A DNA stretch of 64,000 nucleotides from Apostichopus japonicus. Its lineage: Eukaryota; Echinodermata; Holothuroidea; Aspidochirotida; Stichopodidae. The notes below the pieces were generated by a model. That model made no database searches, was not told where the DNA came from, and worked only from the letters and a program-made list of their open reading frames with translations. The DNA lies in the NCBI RefSeq assembly GCF_037975245.1, contig NC_092577.1:671001-735000 (forward strand), read 5' to 3'. Positions 48,275 through 60,700 of the stretch are shown here, one piece after another. The stretch's first letter is position 1, and the number at the start of each line of letters is the position of its first letter. The translations under genes were made by a program, and so were the position numbers.

Positions 48275-48860
48275 TACATAGGGAGTGAGCAAGCCTTAAA
48301 GAACAGCAGAAAGTTATCAACGTTGGATGCCATACATAGTAAGTGGGCAAACTCTAAAGAACAGCAGACAGTTATCAATGTTGGATTCCATACATAGGGA
48401 GTGAGCAAACTTTAAAGAACAGCAGACAGTTATCAACGTTGGATTCCATACATAGGGAGTAAGCAAACTCTAAAGAACAGCAGACAGTTATCAATGTTGG
48501 ATGCCATACATAGGGAGTGGGCAAACTCTAAAGAACAGCAGACAGTTATCAATGTTGGATACCATACATAGGGAGTGGGCAAACTCTAAAGAACAGCAGA
48601 CAGTTATCAATGTTGGATACCATACATAGGGAGTGGGCAAACTCTAAAGAACAGCAGACAGTTATCAACGTTGGATGCCATCCATAGGGAGTGAGCAAAC
48701 TCTAAAAACAGCAGACAGTTATCAACGTTGGATGCCATACATATATAGGAAGTGAGCAAACTTTAAAGAACAGCAGACAGTTATCAATGTTGGATGCCAT
48801 ACATAGGGAGTGAGCAAACTCTAAAGAACAGCAGACAGTTATCAACGTTGGATGCCTGTA
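48275..48860. repeat. 60-bp minisatellite, about ten copies
   Basis: Each unit contains GGGAGTGAGCAAACTCTAAA, GAACAGCAGACAGTTATCAA and TTGGATGCCATACAT. Units differ by a few substitutions. A minus-strand frame running into it (48784-49254) is probably accidental. Confidence 0.95.
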
Positions 48861-49760
48861 TAGAAGGCTTGAAAGTTACTAAACAAAATCCATAGATTCC
48901 ACGATAGTATAAACTTGTATACCTCTGACTAATTTTTTTTTGGCTTTCGAATGTGAAGGCTAATAAAAACCTACTTTCCTGATATTTATCGAGATAAATA
49001 CCTTGATCGTAAAACAGCTCACAAAGTGGATTGTTTTTGCAATAGGCTTCATTACTTCTATCGGGTTTTTTCCATTTATAATATCCTATGAAATCACGCA
49101 AGTGGTGCAATAAGTTATTAAGATGCTGCAACAGGTAATTACAATACATTAAGCTCAGCCCTGGTTGCATTACGTAAATTCTGCTAAGCTCCGCCCACCT
49201 GATACACGAAGGTAAAGTAATTTCTTTGTTTTGAGAGGCAAGAGCCTTCATCAATTTGATTTAAGGTTGTTGTGACTATAAATACCATATATGCAGCTGA
49301 TTCATTTTACGGAAGAAAGGTGTATATATGGTGCGAGAGGGGACGGGAGGGGTAGGGAGGGACGGGAGAGGAAGGGAGGGGACGGGAGGGTCAGGAGGGA
49401 CGGGAGGGGACTGGAGTGTGAAGGGAACTTTGGTATCGGCGATACGAGTCGCTGCGCTGTCCTTGGTTACTTTACACAATTTGTTGATTACTTGTTATGT
49501 AACGTTTTAGTGTAGTGAAACAAAACAGTAGTTTATGTTCTATTTGTTTCCTCAAATATTATTTTAATTATTCGTTAAATTAAATTGTAGATACTTATAA
49601 GTTGTTAGAGATTTGGTACAAGAATAAAATAGACACAAGGAAACAGATAGCAAAAAAAGAAACCAAAGAAAGATAGAACAAAAGCCTACTTTTTAAGGAA
49701 CTAATTTAAGAAAATAAAAATTTACTGAAAACTGGTTTGTTTTTGTTTCAGTTGAGAGGA
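48861..49760. other. Intergenic, one unexplained open frame
   Basis: A 156-codon minus-strand frame (49254-48784) begins with MMKALASQNKEITLPSCIRW and ends inside the minisatellite. I recognise no domain, signal peptide or splice partner. A GGGAGGGACGGGAGG-type purine-rich run lies at 49336-49412. Confidence 0.35.
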
Positions 49761-49800
49761 ATGTTTCGATCCTAGCAGTATCTTTGTTAAAAGGAACTTG
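49761..49800 (-). mobile_element. Penelope hammerhead-region remnant
   Basis: TGTTTCGATCCTAGCAGTAT matches the hammerhead region of the Penelope-like element at 39380-39400 (GTTTCGATCCTAGCAGGAT). The surrounding sequence is too decayed to extend the match. Confidence 0.5.
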
Positions 49801-50232
49801 GCCAGCGAAAACTGAGTCTCAGAAACATTACATATAGTTCAGTGTCCTATGTGTCCGTTAACCTCTTCATGAAATGTGTAATGATATGTCGTTAAATTTG
49901 GGAGGATTGTTCAGGTAATTTAAGGGAATAATAAACATTCCTAAGCTTAAGCTTGTAAGGAAACAATTTCTTGAATCTATTTCAATGAGGTATTATCAAC
50001 GGTTGTGGCTGCATGTTTCAAGGGATTTATCATACAACCACTTCTTTTGTATCGCTAGATAGGTTTATTATGCTATATATTTTCCTTATTGTTGGCTACT
50101 GGTGATGAAGATGTTGACAGTTAAGACTATTCAAGGAAAGCAGTCCAGAATGCAAGAACTAGGCAAGTACTAGGCTAGGCTAGTAGCCACCGCTGATGAT
50201 GCATATTTGTAATGTTATGTACTATTATATAA

Positions 50233-50450
50233 CTGAGGATATACAAGTTATTTTTTATGTCAGGCCGTGGGGGGGGGGGGGGGGGCTTGGTCTGCACCTA
50301 ACTAAGCGTTTCTGATGTGAATAGCACTAATATACTGTTTCAAGCTTAAAGACTATACTCTATTTATTTATGATATACAAGTTATTTTTTATGGCAGGCC
50401 GCTAAGGGTCTTATTGTCTGCACTTAACTAAATGTTCTGATGATAGAGTC
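50233..50450. repeat. Two direct copies of an about 80-bp segment
   Basis: GATATACAAGTTATTTTTTATG begins both copies (near 50230 and 50373), each followed by CAGGCCG and by CTGCAC with a TAACTAA word. The first copy contains a long poly-G run. Confidence 0.7.
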
Positions 50451-53117
50451 CCTACTCTCACTGCTTTTCATTGCTTATTGTTTTGAAGTATCGTTTGTCC
50501 CGTGGCCCAGTGGATATGGAGAGAGCAGCCGCGGGCAAAAACCAACTGCCGAAGACTAAGATGATAGCTCATAAATAGGTTTACCAGTTCCCCTATGCCC
50601 CCCCCTCTCACCCTCTCCCTTTGTTACGGAATGACAACAGAGAAAGTATGCAAATAACTTACGTACCCATGGAAAAATAGGGTCGTTTATTGTTTCGATC
50701 AAATATAATTCTCGTGGAATTACCTTCTTTCATCAAATCTGTACAATTTTTAATTGTTAGGGTAAACTCAATTAATTAGTTCGACACTTTACTTAAGCTT
50801 AGATACATGATACGTTCATTAAAAGCATCTTACTAAGTACCAGGTTAGGGGATGCTATAGAACTTCTGACAACGCCTTGCGAAGACTTGAGATCCTTGCG
50901 AAATGGGTTCCAACGACTGCTAACTTCTGTTTCACCGATTCTGGCGAACCACAATCAGCGTGTCCAACCGGTCGCTGAAAATATATATACGAATCGGCTA
51001 CGGTTGAGTCTATTGATGCTGAACAGCAGTATAGCAATCATGCTTAGGTTAAGTAACAATAACACGAGGCTATATGTCCGATATACTAGTGACAATACAA
51101 ATAAAGTATATAGGGCTACTAAACGCAGGAACGGCAACGTTACGATCTTCTGCATGGAGGTGATCCAAATTCCTTCTGGCTTGCGTGAAGATGCAAGCAT
51201 CTGTACCAGTTCAGCTTTGTTCTGGATATTTCTTGCATAATTCTAAAACTAGCAGCACTGTGTGCCTCGAGAAGTTTCCAGCATCTTCTTAGAAGTTATT
51301 CCCAGCATAGTGTTGTAGTCTGACGACATAGAACACCTTCTCACCATACCCCCTCCCCCCCCCCCGCCCCATTCCTTCCCTTGAGAACTTACTCTCCTCC
51401 CGTGGAGATTCAGTCTCCTAACCATCTTCTGTGTAATCTTCATTCCTTTTCCAACTATTCTCTCATTTAAATAAAAAATTAAACTCCATCCACATCACCC
51501 TTCAATACCGAGCCGACTATACCAACTTCACCCCCCCCCCCCTCCACCTTACTCCCCCACTCAACCCCAGGAACACCCCTCGTGAAATAATCCCTCACAT
51601 TTTAACCAGCAATCGCATACAATGCCAATCTCCTCCCATTTCCTTTGCCCGTCCTTCGCTATTGGTTTTTGTCTTACAACCCCGTCCCTCCCCCTGCCCC
51701 GCCCCCAAACACTTACCCATTAGTCACTTCAGGCCGAATACCTCAGGCCAGGTATTTCTTATTAACAATTAACAACACTTAATAAGTAGTTTACGTGTCT
51801 ATCAACAATGGAAATGCTTGCGGGAAAAATATCACAATTGCTTGTACTCAAATCTCCGTTCCTCCATATACACCACAGGTTTGATACAAACTCTGATTCT
51901 CCATTTGTACCTCCCGGGAAGGGTGTACGTCATTCGAGTGCAGGCCTGACAGGAAGGCGGTGATGGGGATACAGCCAGGGAGGGCTGGGGTGAGGAAGCC
52001 CTTTGAAATATTAAGGGGGACCGAAGAAAATATGACTTACTGAATAGTGCCTTCTCATATTTATATTATCAATGCAAGAGTTGAAATGCAAATATGAAGT
52101 CCTGTGACATACATATATTACATATAGCAATTGGCTTGTATTCATTTGAGAATTCCCGTCAATTACGGGTTAACATCAACTGCAAACTTGTTTAACTGAG
52201 CCTTCAAATGTAGTTTATCATTTTCGTCAACGATTTTTTGCTCATCAATGTCATAGGAGCAAAGGTAGGGGGGGCAAGACATTTGACTGCGGGGGGGGGG
52301 GGGGGGTCTCACCCCTTGCATCCCGCAGGAGGCTGTTTAAACAAAGAGGGTCGATTATAATTGTAATGCACAATTACAAAATAGAATATAACCTCCAATA
52401 AAAGTGAAGGCTAACGGCGTAGAGAAAAGTAACGCTATGGTGATGGAATTATAAAGAGAAACTAGACATAATTGAACTTGCAGGTAAGTACACCGAAGCC
52501 CAGTAATTATGTTATATGGGTATCAGATTCCCACTGATGTGACGTCGTTTAGGGCGGATGTTGATATTGTTCAGGAAGCTGTGTCAGTCATACAGGGTAA
52601 TAATGATCCATTGTTATAAAGTACTTTATAATTCATCCGAAAGTTGAAACTTTCGATAGTAGATGGCAGCATATATGCAGTTCCTGTGGTCGTAAGTGTT
52701 AGAGGGATATTAAATATGGTGACGTTTTTTGAGCACAGTCAACATCAGTCTCCACGGGCAAAGTTAGATGTTCATTTATGACTGATTGTCGCGAGCCACT
52801 AATTTGGAAAGCTCATTGCACCATTTGCACTATATATATATTTAGTGTGAATTAATAATATAGTTGGCTAGAGGAGTTAAACTTAGTGATGGGACCTGTC
52901 TCAAACTCGGAACCGGCTACCCATCTCCGCGGTTCCGTCAGGCCATATAGGTACCCGTTCATTACGTGTTAAAACCCAACTCGGCCTATACTATAACATA
53001 GGCCTAATGTTACTACGTATATAGGCTATGCCAGGCCTTAAGTCACGTAACGGTAAGACTGTAAACAACTGTTCGTTTTGGTAAATTAACCTGCGAACTT
53101 ATTTATACGGCAAGGCT
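50451..53117. other. Intergenic, no supported gene
   Basis: Overlapping open frames on both strands at 50887-51240 are unexplained. The minus-strand one (51200-50955) is hydrophobic but has no partner exons. Poly-C runs lie near 51350 and 51531, and a poly-G run near 52290. Confidence 0.4.
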
Positions 53118-53428
53118 CAGGCGCGTAGCCAGGAATTTGCCAAGGGAGGGGCGAAAATGCAGGCAAATTATCAGAGCCGTAGATTCGGCATTGCAAACTA
53201 TCTAAGCGTAGCGCCACCATAATTGGCGCGAAGCGTACAAGAAAATTTTGGCTGAAAATGCCTCCCAGATCGCCGGAAATGGCACTTCCCAGGCCTTGTA
53301 AGTTGCATCTTAGCATTTTCTTTTTTGAAATTACTAGCGATATCATAAAAACTTTAAAAAAAAATTAAAAAATATGCTCAAGGGGGGGCGGCTGCCCCCT
53401 TCGCCCCCCCCCCCTGGCTACGCGCCTG
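53118..53428. mobile_element. 311-bp hAT-type MITE with perfect 8-bp target duplication
   Basis: Terminal repeats are CAGGCGCGTAGCCAGG and CCTGGCTACGCGCCTG. GCAAGGCT flanks both sides (53110-53117 and 53429-53436). The interior holds, in reverse orientation, the same block (AAGCGTAGCGCCACCAT, GGCGCGAAGCGTAC) as the elements at 0.4-0.8 and 44.5 kb. Confidence 0.92.
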
Positions 53429-53436
53429 GCAAGGCT

Positions 53437-55104
53437 GCATATTGATATCAACTTCGTATATCAACTACTAAAATGAATTCTTCAAACCAACACATGCGAT
53501 GGTTTTCCCCAATCATGTGTTTTAGTGATCTATGATAAAGTTTCGTAACGTGCAAGTGTGCAACTCTACGCCTTAAAAGCTTAATAGTGTGAACTCATTG
53601 AACTAGAACTATAACTTTTCGATTGTTCATATATGTTATTTTCTTGGGCGGACAGCACACCAGGGAGTACAGTCACATAGGTACTTACAAAGGGAGGGAG
53701 CTTGTGAGCGTCGAGACAGGCTCAGAATAAGCTGGCTACGTAGCTAGCCTCTGAAACTGCAAATGTACAGAGGCTATATGAAACTTTAAGTATCAACGTC
53801 CTGTCAAGTAGGTATCTCACTTGACCATTAATGTCAATATTGAAGCGCGCACGCACACTACAATAACGAATTACTTATGAAAATGTGGTTTGAGTAACAA
53901 TTGTAAACTGCCGAGTATATTTTGCAACCAAAACTTTCTTACTAAAAAGTAATTGGGCAAGGCCTATCCAACTCCTGTTACTTATTTGACTGCCCTATAA
54001 GTCGCGGCTATTTATAGATTACCTGGAAAATCCGTAGAAACTGTTACAACAATCAACCCTTATTATTAAGTGGTTTATGTCCATTGTATAGTTACAAGCC
54101 AATCGGATGTTGCCTGATTCTTACAAATATTCTGTTTATTTTTTGTGGGACCGTTTCACTTAAACAACGGTGGGCTAAACTTCTGAGCGTAAAGAATCCC
54201 GTCCGCACAACACTGACACACAGCGTGCAATTGGCGACCGTCTCGCAGTGAACAATCCAATCTAAGGTGGCATACTCCTTTTAGAGTCTATATCCATCCG
54301 CCCGATTGTTCTCCTATTTCAGGAAAAGTGCCAAAAAGCAGCAGGAGAACATCTTTTTTGACCTGTTATCAATCATGATCTAGTTTTTTTGTGGCTTGCA
54401 TGTTAAAGAACATGAATGGAAGTACATGTGGTGAAAAAATGGGTCAATTGAGGCAATTTTAGACCCCTTTAGGCCTCCCAGGAACAGCGTAGGAAAATTG
54501 TTTCCTACTGAGTGAAGAGGTTTGTTTTCGAGTGGAGAAACTTCAGGCTCTGATAGCAAAAACTCTGCGCGGTCGTGATACAAAAATATGATGGTGCCAT
54601 GAAAGGCCAACTACTTGTCAGCTATCCGGTGATGGGTAGCGTTTAGCTAGTAAGAACTTCTATCTAGACTTAGAGACCACAATACTTTTGTAATTTAGTT
54701 TGTAAGTCAATGGGGCATTTAATAGGCATATGCTACTTTAAGGCCAAGTGATTGTTCAATGCGGGAGGCAGGAATTGCATAAACATTTTGGGGAAGTGGG
54801 CCCAATTGGCAAACCTGATTGGCTTCTTCGCTTTTCCGAAGCAAATCTGCCAAAATCAAAGGAAAACATAAAATAGCTTGGGAGAAATGTGCAAGACCCT
54901 AGTATCAATCTAAAGCGTTGCCGCCGGCGTTCTCTGGGCAGTACAGCAAATAGATACGGGAAAATAGCTTTGTGAAAAAGAAAGGTACACTAGGCTGTAC
55001 ATAGTAGGGTCTTAACAAGACTAACCGAGCGTGTGTTACTGTAATTGAAGTATTCGAACTTTACTGTTATATTCATACGCAAGCAAACATAAGAAGGCGC
55101 AAAA
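53437..55104. other. Intergenic, no supported gene
   Basis: No reading frame with a recognisable domain and no clear repeat. Confidence 0.4.
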
Positions 55105-55205
55105 CCACGCTTGCCGGCCTTTTGGCTAAGATCATGTGTAGTATCTGTTCTTTTCAGGGGAATAGTGATACAGGTCTCTTACCAATATTACTGTTAACAC
55201 ATATA
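55105..55205 (+). pseudogene. U2 snRNA-like sequence, probably a pseudogene
   Basis: The 5' part matches U2 snRNA closely: CACGCTTGCCGGCCTTTTGG, CTAAGATCATGTGTAGTAT and CTGTTCTTTTCAG, including the branch-site-pairing GTAGTA. After that only traces remain (AATAGTGATAC for AATATCTGATAC), and I see no proper Sm site. A truncated copy or snRNA-derived repeat is likelier than an active gene. Confidence 0.7.
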
Positions 55206-55494
55206 TTTATATTTGAAGGAATTCACTCTAAGCCCCGCCTACTTATTAATATGGATGAGATTCAACAAAAGAAATAGGATTCATCAATTCACTATGTGGA
55301 ATCTACCTACTAAGTCTTAGAATGATCCCACTTACCAATTCTGAGTTTGCCTCATTAAAAGTTAATTTTTATTAAAATAGTGTTTAAGCCCCGCCCCTTA
55401 TGAATAGTAATGAGGCCGTAGTCATGTCACATATGGACATATATATATTCGTACCACGGGGTTCACCAGCTAAAGGTCCGCTTGGTTCACGGGC

Positions 55495-55880
55495 TCGGGG
55501 GGGGGGGGGGGGAGGGGGACCGGGCGTATTCTGGTTGAGTTCGGGTAGTAACCTGGTGATCGGTATCTGTGCCGGTGTATTTGCGCGGGTAAAGTTTTCC
55601 CGGAGGTAATTGCCTGGGGGGGTGGGTAATTATCCTCGGGGGCAAATGTCAAGGGGTATTTGTCCGGGGGGTTATTGTCTGGGGGGGTACTTATCCTCGG
55701 GGGTATTTGTCCTCGGGGGTGTATGTCCGGGGGGTAGTTGTCCCGGGGGTAGTTGTCCTCGGAGGTATTCGTCCTCGGGGTTTTTGTCCGAGGGTGATTG
55801 TCAGGGGGTACTTGTCCCGGGGGTCATAAGTCCGGGGGGTATATGCCCGGGGGTATTTGTTTGGGGTGTAGTTGTCCGGC
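55495..55880. repeat. G-rich minisatellite (GGGGGTATTTGTCC type)
   Basis: A poly-G run near 55498 is followed, from about 55590, by irregular 15-30 bp copies such as GGGGGTATTTGTCCTCGG and GGGGGTAGTTGTCC. The G-rich strand has many closely spaced G-runs. The glycine-rich plus-strand frame looks like a by-product. Confidence 0.85.
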
Positions 55881-56440
55881 AACCAGTTGCGAAGCCATTA
55901 TATTTTGACCATATACAGCTCACACGTCTAAGCCATTTACTGGAGAGTTGAGTTCGTTAATTGAAATAGTCAGAGGGGCGACTGGGTCGTCGGAGGATCA
56001 TTTAGAACATAGTTGTCGAGAGTAAGTTTAACTTAAAACTATATTTAAGCACTTCAAGTGATTACTATATCTCTTTGTTCGTTGTAATCATTCCTGATTT
56101 GTATCAAGAATCATGCTGGTCACGTGATGGTACCATAAGTAATTTAGACTTTCACTAACGCTGGGTGAAATGAACACACCATAATATATTGAATAAACAA
56201 CAAGGCATTTTAAATTCACGTTCAAATAGTTGATATATTTTGATTTATTTACATAATTACAGATGCAAATATCCAACCTATGAAAATGTCAACACAAATA
56301 ATAAAGAAACTACAGCTCAACGATTTAACATACATTGTGGTCTTGTCTTTCGTAAACAAATTGTGCCACAATGGCTGTCACACTACACATTCTCGAACCA
56401 ACCAACCAGCGTAGCATGCTCAGTCACGTGATACATTTAA

Positions 56441-57000
56441 AGGATTGCTTCAAGTGTCTGACATGTCTATCTTGTATGAAAGAGCTGAAAAAGACAAACA
56501 GAATAGTGAAGAAACTACCATGATAGCATTCTCTGTTAAGGAGATATCACACTTTGAAGATTTCAAAATTTCTTTGCAAATGACTGGTGTAGAAAGAGTA
56601 ACTGTGAGGGTGTGATGTCACATCCTCACTTCCTTAACATGTGTCAATATATTTCATTAAAATATAATCACATTTTTTTTAACAAATCTAAAAAAATATA
56701 ATCAAACATTCTTCAGATGTTAAATCTCAAATACTTCCCTTGACACACATGAGATCTCCTGACGTATCTTTTGGTTGTAAGTCATAAAATCTTACAAAAT
56801 ATTTTAATCAAATAACAAAGACTTTTCAGGAATGTGAGGATATGACGTCACAGCTAGTCTGATTTCAGCAGTTTCTACGCAATCAGATAGAACTTTAAAC
56901 TTGAATATCTCCTAAACGGAAAAGGATATTTGAATAATTTCTTCACTATTGGGTTTCTTTTATGGTCCTCTTTCATATAAGATAACCATTTGTGACACCT
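56441..57000. mobile_element. MITE of the unit D family, copy 2
   Basis: Collinear with 31708-32264 over its whole length. It keeps TTAA on the left (56437-56440). The right end reads GTGACACCTGAACTAATCC with no TTAA, so the terminus there is altered or lost. Confidence 0.88.
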
Positions 57001-57773
57001 GAACTAATCCTTCCATGGTAACTCAGAGCGTTCGGCTTGCCTTATACCATCATTTATAACAAATGGATACTGTTTTCTCAGAGTTACTGCAGTTACGGAA
57101 TTTAATGGACAGGAGATATTTTTGTATGGAGATGTGTTTATGTAATTCTGGCCAAAAAAAAATCAATCATGCACAAGATAACAAGTTGAGACATCTGCTT
57201 ATGAATATGCATAGCTCCCAGCATCATAACCACTAATCACTACAAGGTGTGTATAGTAGGCCATGTGCGTATCTCAACTGCTTGTCTTACATGCACAATT
57301 ATGCTGAATATACATTTTGGATACATTTCTCATCTGTTGTACGGAAATATTAAACAGAACTGAGATTAATTCATTACTATCGTACCTTCCTTTCCCCCGG
57401 TTGCACAAGTCTCGGGTCATTTACGGTCCTCGTACGCCGAGACATTTGACCGTTGTTGTTAGGTAATCACTCACTCATCCTGTGAATTCACGGAACTGGC
57501 GGTGGTGAAGGGAACAGCTAATCCCCACCATGGGTGTGTATGCATTGTGTAATAGTGTTAGTTCGGCGCATCGGCTTCCCCTTACGAGAATTTGCAATTT
57601 GTACACGGATGTTAGACGTTGATTTCACCACTCCTCAACGAGGGAACAAATGTAAAAAGTAGGCTATATTGGGTAATATGGAAGCTGAAATCTGGCTTGG
57701 GAAGGATTTATGGACGGTTTCATTCAGCTCCAAATTTCTTCCAGGACTCAGACCTCGGTAGTTTGTGATTTGG
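57001..57773. other. Intergenic, no supported gene
   Basis: Sequence downstream of the minus-strand divergent gene. No AATAAA is close behind its stop codon. Confidence 0.4.
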
Positions 57774-60700
57774 TTAATACTCTTTTGACGTCAGATCTGG
57801 GATGAAATTGTCGATTTTAAATTCATTGAAAGATATCTGTTTATCACCTGAAAATGGAAAACATGAAAACTTTCGTAAAACATCAAACATTTGTCACAAG
57901 TCAAACAAAGTGTGCACAAGTCAAACAGTCGCTCCAGGGTCACCACACAGCGCCACATGTGCGTGTACCCTGGGGTACTATAAAGAGTGCTGCCATAAAT
58001 CAGGGCACGCAACTATAGTTTCAAGTTACCTCGTATATTTCCACATTAACACGAAGAGGGGCAATGGAGTTTAAGTGTCTTGCTTGCAGACACAACGTAA
58101 TGATGATATTGTCATAAACTCATTTCTTAGATCTCAAGTCTATTTACTTCGCCATTGGGCCACAATGTCCCTCCGTTTTACAAAGTGTTACACATTAACA
58201 TGTATAACACAAAGGGCAGGGTGGGGGAGGAGGGAGGAGGGGAGGATGGGGAGGGGAGGAGGGGAGGGGGAGGGGAGGATGGGGAAGGGGAAGGGGAGGG
58301 GAAAGGGGAGGGGCGGTGTAAGGGAGAGCGCACTAGAAAGCACGTCGGTGAAAGTTCGAGCTACTTTACAATCCTAACTGAGTCTCTTTGTTTGTATTTC
58401 AGGTTACAATTGCATTCAATTTAAGACAGCGCTTTCCAAACTTCATCATGAACTGAATGTAATACAGAGAAAAGTATATATAGAGAAAATAAATCTACGG
58501 AACTAGACAAACTGGGGATATCTATTTTTAAATATAGGTTATGATAGTTTTACAATTTAGTACAATACAACTATCTGTGGTCTAAATATTACAATATTAC
58601 ACAATTTCTTCTATCAAAAACAAATCAACCTGTTTTGTTTATTGATATTAATCTCGAGTAGTTTTTATAAATTTATTTCATTTCCGTCTTTTAATTAATA
58701 GCCAGCCCCCCTCCCCCCCCTCCCCCTCCCCCTCCCCACATATAAACACCGTTCACCACTTACCCTCTATACTATGATTTCGATTTCAATACTTTGAACT
58801 AGACGGGTATTTTTTTATAGTTTTAATGGTTATTTTCGTGACGTCATCCGAAATCTATTAAATGTTCTTACCATCAATATCAAGTTCATCCAACAGTTTG
58901 ATAAATCCCCGGATGTTGTTGCCGTATGGCGAACTCAACCATTCCAAGTCATCTATGAAACCATCTTCGTTGTGGTCTAGCAGGATAAATGTTTCTTTAG
59001 AGATAACTTGTTCCTCCATCACAGATCTGAGAATAAAGGAAAAGTTCAATTAAGCTAGCGAGAAACTTCAAATCCCTTATCTATGGGATTATAGGCAACA
59101 AAATCATATTCTAAGTCTGTGGGCCATTTACCCCAGAAGAAGGCATAAGCATTCATATTCCCATGCAAATCGTACGTATATTGGACATTTCATTTTTGCA
59201 TTTTTCTATTGAGGCTGGGTGGGGGATTGGGGATCAAATATCATGTCGTATTGGAGAAAGGGTGTAAGGGAACATTTTTGTAAAATTGAGGGTGCTATAT
59301 TTTGCAACTTTTCAACTGTTTAGTTTGTACCATATTTACATGTTGTATGGACTATTTACATTTGTTCTTTACGCACTAGTTATTCTTTACGTAATGTTTG
59401 TTTGTAATTGGGGTGGGGGAGGGATAAACCACATGTTTTTATTCTGGGCGACTGAAGTCCCCTATAGGTATACATGGTTGCTACCCGGTTTTTAACCTTT
59501 GCCTGCGAAGCCCAAGGCCGAGCAAGCCAACAATCCCGACCCCCCTCCCCCTCCCCTCCTCAACAGAAAAAACATTGGCCTATAAGAATGATAATGTTTC
59601 CACAGCAATAAACTTCTTTTTTGAGGGAGGGGGAGAGGGGGGGATAATTTAAGTCTTACTTGTGATCTACATGACTACATAATCATCCTAAAGAAGTGAC
59701 AAGACCAGGAAGTTTAACATAAACTGTGGCATGTATCTCACGACACAGCGTTGCCACGGTGATACAACCTGACCAGCACAGTCGTTCACTGTTCAATTCG
59801 GTTTCCTACTACTACACAATAGAGCTGGATTAGTTATTGTAGGTCATGTTTATAAAATGAAATGCATAATAACGCTTTAAACTTGATATCAAACCGTCTA
59901 CTTTTGGATTTTTCTTGCTATTAATTTAATAACCGCCTTTTTTATCTCACGGTTTAAGCCCGAATAGCATGCAACGATTTTTAACTGTGAGCCATTGACC
60001 GCTTCCGAATGCAATTCAAGAAGTGTACACATTACAAATTTAATCGCAAATGAACACAAAAATATATTTCGTATCAATTTTGTCGAGTAGGTCACTGACC
60101 CCAGTCTTCATGGTTAAGTTAAGATTTAGCATTTGTTCCCTTCATAATTCGTATGTTTACCAACAAATTTGTTAATAATCCATTAACCTATGCGGTTTAG
60201 TATTAAATTCTATAGGCGTAAAAGGACATAGTCTATGCTTACCACGCAAATATTTTGATCATTGTTTACAACTTTATTTTTATATACAATTGTATTATTA
60301 CTATAACGATGCTATAACGTGACGTCACAAGAACATTTGTAGATACATTCGATGATGCGAAAATGAAGGATACCGATCATATAGTGCACGTAGAGGCTGT
60401 ACAGCCGAATTATATCTGACGTCACTAAGAACAAGTTAAGTATGTGTGATAATGTACAATCAAGATACAAATCACATATTGCATGTACGGACTGAGCAGC
60501 CGAATTATATCTGACGTCACTAAGAACAATTAAGTTAACTATGTGTGATAATGTACAATCAAGATACATATCACATAGTGCACGTAGAGACTAGGCAGCC
60601 GAATTATATCTGACGTCACTAAGAACAAGTTAACTATGTGTGATAATGTACAATCAAGATACATATCACATAGTGCACGTAGAGACTAGGCAGCAGAATT

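Noticed and set aside
50505-50545. tRNA-like A-box word (TGGCCCAGTGG)
   Set aside because: No B box at the proper distance and no cloverleaf could be drawn.
50955-51200. Short hydrophobic minus-strand frame resembling a membrane protein
   Set aside because: Only 81 codons, overlapped by an equally open plus-strand frame, and no domain or exon support.
55400-55951. Glycine-rich plus-strand frame and its minus-strand proline/arginine-rich partner
   Set aside because: Both follow the G-rich minisatellite; no signal peptide, exon borders or domain.
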